Assembly (NCBI GenBank): GCA_026260175.1
Contig: JAKCWW010000256.1
Location: 42,341-106,340, forward strand
Length of the DNA stretch: 64,000 nt
Reading direction: 5' to 3'
DNA from: Reticulitermes lucifugus
Lineage: Eukaryota; Arthropoda; Insecta; Blattodea; Rhinotermitidae
The translations under genes were made by a program, and so were the position numbers. Every line of letters begins with the position of its first letter. Position 1 is the stretch's first letter. Positions 56,593 to 64,000 of this stretch are shown one piece after another. The notes beneath the pieces are model-generated. The model worked only from the letters and a program-made list of their open reading frames with translations, was not told the DNA's origin and ran no database searches.

Positions 56593-56794
56593 TTAATACT
56601 GTAGTTTCACGGATGCGCAAAGCTGAGTGAGAATGTAACACAACACGCAGTTGTGGAGGATCCTCACGTACGGTTTCCGATTTACCTCTGTGGTACGATT
56701 TTATTGGTTTAGGATCCTTAGGCATATTGTGGCGTTCTGTGTGACACTTCGGTACGAACGTTTTGAAGCCGGAATGGCAGAGTTCGTGTAAAGT

Positions 56795-57080
56795 TTGGGC
56801 TACTTGATGGACAACCGAGGAATCGTGGTTCGATTTCCAGTAGGGAAGGGAGATTTTTCGCTTTTCCAAAGCGTTCCGCCCGGCTCTGGAGCCCTCCCAG
56901 GTTCATAGTCTGTCAGTACCAATTGTTCTTTCTTCGGGGGTAAAGCGACCGGGCCGTGAAGCTAACAGCCCTGTATCTGGTGCCGAGGCCAAAAAACGGG
57001 ACTATACCTTATCTCCTCCCCATATGCCTCCTTGGCGTGGACAAGGACACCATTAGTTTCACCACAAGGCAGAAAGTGGC
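56795..57080 (+). repeat. SINE-C copy
   Basis: GGACAACCGAGGAATCGTGG, TTCGATTTCCAGTAGGG (B box), GCCCGGCTCTGGAGCCCTCC, GGGTAAAGCGACCGGGCCGT, TATCTGGTGCCGAGG and GGCGTGGACAAGGACACC. Confidence 0.85.
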
Positions 57081-57129
57081 TGATATACGAGTGTGTTTCT
57101 CTAAAACGGTTCTGCCCATCAGTTATACC

Positions 57130-57395
57130 ATATGGTGTCATGAAGAAATGGTTTCACTTCTCGGCGGGGGCAGTGGCTTCACTTCACAGCTCTAGAATTC
57201 ATGCAGCGACCTATCCATTGATTACCAAGTGCTCTTTTCTCAGGCATTAAGCTGCTAGAGCGTGAAATTGACCATTTGCCTCAATCTAGTTCCGAGGTGA
57301 ACAATGCATGGAGCTGTGCCTCCAATCCCCATACCTACCCATGTATTGTAGCTTCATTAAGCACAGTAACAACGCTACCTTTAGCTTTTGGATGA
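57130..57395 (+). repeat. SINE-C copy, in tandem with the previous one
   Basis: GGCGGGGGCAGTGGCTTCAC, CTATCCATTGATTACC, AAGCTGCTAGAGCGTGAAAT, TCTAGTTCCGAGGTGAACAA, TGCATGGAGCTGTGCC and an AACAACGCTACCTTTAGC tail. The head is damaged. Two same-strand copies within 600 bp. Confidence 0.7.
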
Positions 57396-57399
57396 CCAT

Positions 57400-58085
57400 A
57401 TCGTCAGAACTTTCACATCGATAGTATGATGCTATTTCTACACGTGTTTAGAGTCATGTAAGTCGCTGAAGGCTACTCTGAGGTAATAGTTGAGAAGCCA
57501 TGCCCATTGCACAACGTGTGCCATTTGCTGCAAGTTGATAGCCGCACTTTGCCCTCACGCATACATGAGAGAATGTAATTAAAGCCCAGAGTTACTCAAA
57601 CGGAGGTTGCAGGCTTGTAATGAAGGTTGCTGTCGGACGCAGTGTGTATGCTTCATGGCAACTTACATTAGCATTATGTAATGAAACATTAATTTCACAC
57701 TTTGTATGTAACCACGATGTTGGTTCGCCTTCTTCAAATAAGTATCCTTCTTTCATATTTTCATACGAAAGTGGAACGACCTGCTGAATTTCAGCAGACA
57801 ATAATACCTTTCATGTCTTCGTCCGATTCATTGTCTGTGATTCCGTTCCTATCTCCCTCCCTTCCTATTTCTGATCTGTGTAACGTTAAAACAGTATATA
57901 TTTACATTTTGTTTGCAGGTGGCATCATTTCTGACATTCCAGATATTCCACCTGCCTAAGTATGTGAAAATACCGTTACCATGGAAGTGGCGTGACGACA
58001 AAATATACAAACATTTACCGTCTCCTAGGATATATTTCCATGTACTTGTATGTATGTGTATATACGTAATATAGGTACGGTTGCC
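57400..58085. other. No recognisable feature
   Basis: The frames at 57592-57801 and 57702-57959 overlap on opposite strands with no recognisable motif. Confidence 0.45.
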
Positions 58086-58089
58086 TGTG

Positions 58090-58335
58090 CTTATTAAACA
58101 CCACGGAATGAAGACATATGGGGGACTGGAGGTTAGCTGCAGCATTCTTAACTGCGGTATTAGGTCGGGTTGTCAGCTTCCTGCCCCAGCCTTCTTATCT
58201 CCGGGGAATGCGACCTCTATACCGATTGAATAGTATGTGGGTAGGCCCTAAAGGCGAAAAGTCTCTTGCCACTGTTCGGAATCGAACTGCTATCCCACGA
58301 TCTTAGTCACTATACCGACTGAACTTCCCCTGCTC
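58090..58335 (-). repeat. SINE-C copy
   Basis: Reversed landmarks: CACCACGGAATGAAGACATA, TGGGGGACTGGAGG, TTCTTAACTGCGGTATTAGG, CCCGATCT-free head with GTTCGGAATCGAACTGC (B box) and CACTATACCGACTGAACTTC. Confidence 0.8.
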
Positions 58336-58346
58336 CTTATACGACG

Positions 58347-59397
58347 CCTGATCAGAAAGTATCCGTACTGATGCTATGAAATAACAGTAATAAAATTACC
58401 TTGATGACGGAGTAATCCCCTTCGAAGTAGGCCACTTCTGCTTGGGTGCACTTATTAATTATAGCAGCTCCTCTACTGTTGGAAGCACCTTTCATACCCT
58501 GTTGCTGCGTCGCGTTAAAGTTTGATCTTTTCCACAACTTTAATTCGTTTACTTTTCAATGTGTTCTTAATTCTGGGTAAGATGAAGTCACATGGGACTA
58601 TGTCTAGGGAGTATGGAGGTTAACACACGTATGGAGTGCGGTGTTTGGCTAAATATTGCTGCACACGTTGGGCTCGCGGAGACGTCTCAGTACTTGTAAA
58701 TAAAAACGCTGGTTTACAGTTTGGCCTTGTGGAGCGTATTCATTGTGCACAATACCTCCTTGACCGTAAAAAGCGATAAGCTTCATCTTTGTCTTGCATC
58801 TATTTTGGCGCACTTTCTTGGGTCGTGGTGATGAAGGTGACTTCCATTGTTGTGATTGTTGTTTAATTTGGAGTCATAACCGTGCACCAGTGTTTCATTA
58901 CCAGTTACAATGTTTCTAAAGAAATGTTCACCTGCTTACGAACATCGAGCAAGTCAGCGGCATCAGCAGCCGTTAGACGAACTTCGCTGACATACATCTG
59001 GTGCCCAGATCTTCTGACAAAATTTTCCGGCATGAGCCAAAAGAAATTCTAGTACATGAGCTATTGCCCTGATTGTTAGTCCTCAGTCTGTTCGCACCAA
59101 ATCACACTATTTTGCTGTCATTTTATCATTTCTGCTCTACAAAGAACGTCCAGATCGCACATCACTTTCTACGGATGTGCACCCATTTTTATAGCTGCGG
59201 AACCACTTAAGAACTTGCGTACCGCCCATGGACGCCTCTGTGAAGACATCTTTAATCGTTTAATAAGTTTCGGATCCCTTTTCTCGAGTTTTGCCCAAAA
59301 TGTGTACACACGTCTTGCTCCGTACCCACTGACATGAATAGGACGCAAAGACTGTTACGTCAGGTTGAGTGGCTGGAGTGAGGTGTCGCTGATCAGG
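58347..59397 (-). mobile_element. mariner-family DNA transposon, defective
   Basis: Minus-strand translation from the right matches mariner transposase in order: EASMGGTQVLKWFRSYKNG (helix-turn-helix region), VESDVRSGRSL, KILSEDLGTRCMSAKFV, then TGNETLVHGYD (family TGDESWVYGYD; the catalytic Asp is Asn here), NEYAPQGQTVNQRFYLQVL, RVQQYLAKH, LPPYSLDIVPCDFIL (third catalytic Asp, D34 type) and AEVAYFEGDY near the C-terminus. The HHDNAPAH-type block with the second Asp is missing, and several frameshifts occur. CCTGATCAG at 58347 and CTGATCAGG at 59389 may be the ends of the inverted repeats. A clear TA duplication is not visible. Confidence 0.88.
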
Positions 59398-59639
59398 ACA
59401 TGCAGGAACATGTCCACACATGCCCAGAGAAGTCTCTTTGCAGTGTAACGTAAGGTATTTTTTGTTCAGGTCTCATGTACGCATACGTGTATGTATAATA
59501 TAAATATGCGTGTTAATGGCATAAATTTCGCAGCAGTAGCAACTGAGAAGTGTGTTACAATTCTTGCGTTTTGTGCAAAGTCTCTGAATATTTACTGGCG
59601 CGGGTTGACGATGTTGATTTGTTTTGCGCAGATATGAGT

Positions 59640-60300
59640 AGCCTGTCATGAAGGAAAATACATGAACGCTATTTGACTCTGTTAGGGAGGGTGGCCTAAA
59701 ATTAAACGGAGAGGAAACAAAGTATATGTTCATCTCATCAGTATTCGGGACAAAATCGTAACATTAAGATGATTAATAAATTGTTCGAAAATGTGACAAT
59801 TCAAGATTTTGGAACGATAGTACCATGGAGAACTGCAGTCTTGCGCAAATAAAGACTAGATTAATTGCGGGGGATGTGAGCTGTCATTTGGTTCAGATTA
59901 TTTTCTTTACAATTTTATCTGTTGTGTGTGTGTGTGTGTGTGAAACTTGCTGAAATTAAGAATGTGGATTGTGCTGGGATAAGGATGCTGAGGAGAATAT
60001 TTGAACCTGAATGAGAGTAACAGAAGCGTGACAGAGGATGGTAAAAATGCCTAATAATGAGATATAATGTTTACTTTTCACCAAAGATAGGCGGGATTGT
60101 AGAATGTGTGTAGGTGTGAGAAGTGAATACCCCATTTCAGTCGGAACACTTGGAGAGTTGAGACCACTTGGAAGTTCTAGACGAACATAGGTTGTGGCTC
60201 AGACAGGGGAGAGTGGTGGGCTGTTTTGTGATCGGCAGGACTAGCAGCTGGCGTCTTAAGCAAGATTGTGCTCTATTGACTGTGGTAGTCAGAAGTGATT
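59640..60300 (+). mobile_element. LINE-R copy, RT C-terminal region to 3' end
   Basis: GGLKLNGEETKYMFIS (family GLEVNPEKTKYMIMS), QIKTRLIAGD, MLRRIFEPE, then GGTGTGAGAAGTGAATACC and GAGACCACTTGGAAG leading to GGTGGGCTGTTTTGTGATCG. Frames shift repeatedly. A (TG)n run at 59921-59942 lies inside the copy. Confidence 0.75.
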
Positions 60301-60514
60301 AGTTAGCCCTCTTACATGCAAAGTATACATTTATATTTAATCATTCAGACACGCGACAAGTGAGATATATAATAACTTGTGAAATAAACGAGAAATTCTT
60401 CGCTTTCAGTGCATAATCGAAACGTAGACTGCTTACAAGGAATAAGTAATTTATGCCTCTGCGGTACGTCTACTATCCTGCATGTAGTTAATGGTTGTTT
60501 GGGTTGTGACACCG

Positions 60515-60560
60515 TGAAGGCTCCAGCGTTTCAGGCGAACATCTGCAGGGTTGAAGTGAG
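60515..60560 (-). repeat. P-family single arm
   Basis: The minus strand reads CCTGCAGATGTTCGCCTGAA then ACGCTGGAGCC, in the P-family order core - short hairpin - GAAAC - G.TGG. Confidence 0.4.
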
Positions 60561-60564
60561 TAGG

Positions 60565-61395
60565 ACGAACCCGCCAACGAACGAAAACGCAACTAATAGC
60601 CTCCCTCTCTTTCTTAAAGCATCCCTGCTTACGAAGTGCATAGCTTGAATATGTAAGATGTGTCTTACGACTTGTACCAGAGAGTGTGCTTACGCTGACA
60701 AGTCTGGCTTCTTGGCTGAAGGCCTTGACGTGTTCAGACTAAAAGCCAGTGCTTCTAGAGGCAGGAGCTCCCATCTGGCGATTGTGGGTGGAAAACTGAA
60801 GGGATGGCTGGATGATGGGGAGTCAACCTAGAGAGACTGTGCCTGCTCGTTTTAACTATATCCTAGAATTATCCCTAAAACAGAGGAAAATCACTGAACG
60901 CCTCACGCAGGGTAGAGATTGGGGTAAGGTTGAAGTGGGTTTATAAATAGGCTTGAGACAAGGATCGTGGCCAGTCAGATGCACGGAGGGGGTAGGGAAT
61001 ATGACGCTGTTGGAGCCAGTAGGATGTTGCTTGGAAACGTTAGGATCCACCGGTAAAGGCACCCGGCTTGACAACTCAGAAGACCATACTTAGTCGGAAA
61101 TCTTGGCTGTTGATTAGCATTGTCAGGATCTGTGTAGGATCCGCAACTGTTTATTTACTGTGTCAGCAGTGTCTCCAAATGATTGATCATCCGGACCAGC
61201 CATGGGGTGGTAGCTGTAAAGGTAGAAAACATGTGCATCCTGCGAATTTCCATACTTGCTATTGTGCCTGATTCCGTTGTGGCAACGTTGTGGAACACAC
61301 ATAATTGCACCGTTTGTAAGGTACAGTTGCCACTGTGTTTATTAGAAGCTCCTCGCCGTGAAGATATGCTGTATAGCTCCAAACACACGTAACGT
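60565..61395. other. No recognisable feature
   Basis: No supported gene or repeat. Overlapping frames on both strands around 61155-61392 are unmatched. Confidence 0.45.
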
Positions 61396-61399
61396 GGGT

Positions 61400-61522
61400 A
61401 GATGCCGGTGAATCGTCAGCGCCACTGCAGTGTCACTTCTTCGGGCAAACAGCCCCCGGCACGGGAATTGAACACCGATCGTCCAGTGTACCAATTTGCT
61501 CTACTGACTGAGCTATCCCCGT
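61400..61522 (-). repeat. tRNA-like SINE head
   Basis: The minus strand reads GGGGATAGCTCAGTCAGTAG, AGC, then GATCGGTGTTCAATTCCCGT: strong A and B boxes at tRNA-like spacing. The sequence after the B box (GGGGGCTGTTTGCCCGAAG) is not tRNA 3' sequence, so this is a SINE head rather than a tRNA gene. Confidence 0.65.
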
Positions 61523-61739
61523 CTTTGAAATTGTTTGCAGCGAGTAATGGTATTAAGGACTGTGACACGCTTTTCATAAACGAAGTATTATTGTTGCAAA
61601 ATTCAGCTGTTTAGTTGCTTTGGAAACGCGTGACACGTAGGTTGGTAGGAAACGATTTTGCTTGCCCCTCTACACCTATCGGTAGAAGAGGATCGATTAA
61701 GTGAAGTAATTTTGCTTGCTTATTTAGGTCTGTTTGTTT

Positions 61740-62035
61740 ATTTGTTTGTTATGTGGCACGCATGGGAGAGAAGAGATACATACAGGATTTTGGTGGGGAA
61801 GATGAAGGAGAACCACTTGCAAGACCTAGGCGTAGATGGAAGGATAATATTAAACCGGATATTCAAAGAGCTAGAATGGGAGGGCGTGGACTGGTTTCGT
61901 GTGGTTTCAGTATAGAGACAAGACTCTCGTGAACACGTTATGAGCCTACGGCCTCCATAAATTGCGGGGAATTTCTTGACTAGCTGAGGAACTGTTAGCC
62001 TGTCAAGACGGACCTTTCTCCATAGAGTTTTTTGT
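61740..62035 (+). mobile_element. LINE-R 3' copy
   Basis: ATGTGGCACGCATGGGAGAG, AGACCTAGGCGTAGATGGAA, GGATAATATTAAACCGGATA, ATGGGAGGGCGTGGACTGG, and the end GCGGGGAATTTCTTGACTAG with CTCCATAGAGTTTTTT. Well preserved in nucleotides though frame-broken. Confidence 0.88.
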
Positions 62036-62089
62036 TTGTGGTTTAACATCGCGGTCAGTAGTTCAGACTGTAGCACCGAATGTTGGTTA

Positions 62090-62350
62090 TGATTGATTAC
62101 GTAGCTTAGTCATTATATTCGACTACGGGCTGATCAGTCCGGGGTTAGAATCCCGACAGGGGCAAAAGAGTTTTCTCTTCTCGAACAATCCATACCGTCT
62201 TTGGGTCCCACCCAGCCTCGTGTGCAGTGGATACTACGGGATCTTTCCGCGGACGTAAAGCGATTGGGATGTGCGACTAACCGTTTGAGTGGAGTTGTAC
62301 TTCCACTTCGTCTGTGTGCCTTCGTGACGTGTACAGGGTAATTTACCTTC
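62090..62350 (+). repeat. SINE-C copy
   Basis: ACGTAGCTTAGTCATTATAT, GACTACGGGCTGATCAGTCC, GGGGTTAGAATCCCGAC (B box), GGGTCCCACCCAGCCTCGTG, GACGTAAAGCGATTGGGATG and a GTACAGGGTAATTTACCTTC tail. Confidence 0.85.
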
Positions 62351-62574
62351 TTGCGGTTGATGAATAAATGGGGGTTAAAGGGTGTTGAAGGTAGCGGTCT
62401 TGACGTGCATTGATATTGAATCCCAGCATTTGTCAGTGGGTCCTGATAACCCACAAAGAACTTCACTCACGACAACCGAAGTTCGGGCCCAAATTTGAAC
62501 TCCGGGCCTCCCGAACACGTCAATACTCGCATGCAGCGGACTTACCTTCCTTCCTTTCTTCCTCCGCGAGCGAC

Positions 62575-62770
62575 GTAATCTAGTGGTACCACTCATGCTT
62601 CGTACTTGGGAGGTCCTGTGTGCGAGTTGTGACTCGGAGACTATGGCCTGTGTTGTTTTTCCTCGACTCCCACTGCAAATGTTGCTATAGATGGGTAAAT
62701 TAACCGACAGCTGCTTCCATCCGCACCCTTTCCGTTCATCATCCACGACCATGTAATATTACATAATCAC
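62575..62770 (+). repeat. SINE-D-like copy
   Basis: GCGACGTAATCTAGTGGTAC, CTTCGTACTTGGGAGGTCCT, GTGTGCGAGTTGTGACTCGG, and GCTTCCATCCGCACCCTTTC. Head layout as in SINE-D with a diverged B box. Confidence 0.55.
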
Positions 62771-62882
62771 GAAGTTAACCCTTCGAGGGATGAAGGTCAT
62801 CTAAATACGTAACAGTTCATTCCCTATCTCACGGTAAGCATTCCATATCCAGTACACAGACCAATCATTTAACAGGCCTTGT

Positions 62883-63140
62883 CTTGGCTGAAGCAATTAG
62901 TCGCCGGCCTCACAGCGCGCAGGCCCGGGTCCAGTCCATGTGAGGTTTGTGGTTGACGAAGTGACACTGCGGTACTTTTTTCTTTCGATTACTGCGGTTT
63001 TCCCCTGTCAGTAACATTTTACCAATGCTCAATACTCACCTTCATCTGTATACTACTCTTAACAGAAGGACAAGCGGGCATCGCATGGGAACCTTCAAAA
63101 AACGCAGTGCTGCTTCGGATATAGGGGAGCGTTGGACAGA
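62883..63140 (+). repeat. SINE-B copy
   Basis: CTTGGCTGAAGCAATTAGTC, GCCGGCCTCACAGCGCGCAG, GCCCGGGTCCAGTCCATGTG, ACGAAGTGACACTGCGGTAC and CGGTTTTCCCCTGTCAGTAA. Well preserved. Confidence 0.85.
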
Positions 63141-63769
63141 AATGTGCTTCCACTCCGTTTAACCAGTTAACCTATTTAGGGAAATAACCGCTGTATGTTT
63201 TGTGAATAATTCGAAACGTATAAAGTGCACTGTGTGAGCAATATGCAGAGGTTTTAGCTTGCTTTCTTCCTTAAAGGATGCAAAATAGACTCATGCGATC
63301 ACAATGTTAAACTTTCGAACCATTTGGCCGATTTTTACAAAATTTAGTACATACAGTACGCCATTGGGGCCTACTCAAACGCCGTACATATCATGTTGTT
63401 ATTTGTAACAACAGCGGACGCTCGATCTTGTGACGTGGGAGGCGTCGAACTTGAGCTTTATGCTCTGGAAATTCCAAACAAATATCTCTGCTTGGGTACG
63501 GTGAAAATCTTTACAGACAGTTCTGGTCTCTCTGTGAGAATAAACAGTGTGTAGCCCTGTTAGGGTACGGGAAGAGAAATCGGTGAGCGCAGGTTTATAT
63601 GCTTTGCTGTTTCTTTATATTTGAATATCGGCGACAAGATGGGTTTTTTTATTAGTAAAGACATTTAAGCCATGTATTGGAAGAAAATGAACTGACAACG
63701 AGTAAGCAAGAAACACTGACGAAATCATAAACTAATCTTAACTAAAGTAGGGTCAGCATCGTAGTTTGT

Positions 63770-63830
63770 TATAACTACTGCGTTTCGGAGGTTGGTTCTG
63801 CTTTCATCTTCAGGCGTACAACTATACTCA
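63770..63830 (-). repeat. P-family single arm (hammerhead-like)
   Basis: The minus strand reads CCTGAAGATGAAAGCAGAAC, CAACCTCCGAAACGC, then AGTAGTTATAAC. CTGAAGA (complement of 63807-63813) and GAAAC (63782-63786) are both intact; the intervening stem is weak. Confidence 0.5.
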
Positions 63831-63859
63831 AGCACCGTTCGTCTTCATCTTCTTGACAC

Positions 63860-63970
63860 GGAGCAGTTTGATGTAGTGGTTATTAGTCTTACTTTGTGTT
63901 CAGGAGGTCTCCGGTTTGTATTTGATCTGGAGACAAATAATTCGTTTGTAGAGTATTAATGCAAGATTTG
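63860..63970 (+). repeat. SINE-D-like head
   Basis: GATGTAGTGGTTATTAGTCT, TTGTGTTCAGGAGGTCTCCG and GTTTGTATTTGATCTGG resemble SINE-D heads (GTATTCAGGAGGTGCCC at 36381). The tail is not identifiable before the window ends. Confidence 0.5.
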
Positions 63971-64000
63971 AGGTTTTTACAACAGTGTTGCTGAAGATCT

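Noticed and set aside
61400-61522. A genuine tRNA gene
   Set aside because: A and B boxes are good, but the acceptor stem does not close and the 3' side is unlike a tRNA. A SINE head explains it better.

Overview
This is a noncoding, repeat-dense window from a large invertebrate genome. I find no host protein-coding gene that I can support: the open frames are short (the longest is 186 codons), none shows a family signature of a host protein, and many fall inside transposon remnants. The best guess for the organism is a hemimetabolous insect, most likely a cockroach or relative. This is an inference from the many copies of one non-LTR retrotransposon whose C-terminal peptides (GRPRRRWEDNIKMDL-like) I associate with such genomes, from several tRNA-derived SINE families, and from mariner, hAT-like and Penelope-like remnants. 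The sequence alone does not prove the species.

The recurrent components, with working names used below, are as follows. SINE-A has a tRNA-Leu/Ser-like head (1-130; 54911-55171 with a perfect 11-bp target-site duplication). SINE-B has a GGCTCAGGCGRTTAGTCGCC head. SINE-C has a tRNA-like head, a GTGCCGAGGTTA body and a TTTACC tail, and is the commonest, with about 16 pieces. SINE-D has a tail with GGCCACG and CATCRTCG motifs. LINE-R is a non-LTR element represented by about 16 fragments, nearly all 5'-truncated. LINE-2 is a second, better preserved non-LTR element. R-A is a ~468-bp dispersed repeat seen in two inverted copies. There is also a mariner copy (58347-59397), one well-supported hAT-type MITE nested in a LINE-R copy (56067-56454), a second likely hAT-type MITE (30513-30717), and a Penelope-like remnant with a GIY-YIG domain between ~300-bp inverted repeats (45321-46720).

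Layout: 1-9 kb is mostly degraded repeat with an ordered tandem array at 8273-8692. 9-17 kb holds terminal repeats of the Penelope type, the two R-A copies, LINE-R pieces and LINE-2. 17-32 kb is a field of SINE-B and SINE-C copies. 32-36 kb is the quietest stretch. 36-45 kb has SINE-C, LINE-R (including an N-terminal reverse transcriptase part) and more. 45-49 kb contains the Penelope element and paired inverted motifs. 50-54 kb has a strong 23-bp hairpin and single ribozyme-like motifs. 54-64 kb has the youngest SINE, the nested LINE/MITE, the mariner and further SINEs. Two runs of N mark assembly gaps at 16117-16189 and 55055-55111, with one more N at 15658.

The most interesting signal is a motif CTGANGA - hairpin - GAAAC, often followed by a GTA-like cleavage context. 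It matches the hammerhead self-cleaving ribozyme core and recurs at about twelve places, in two repeat groups. At seven of these it occurs as a divergent (back-to-back) pair. One group is tied to the Penelope-like element; the other (called P family below) has no coding part that I recognise.
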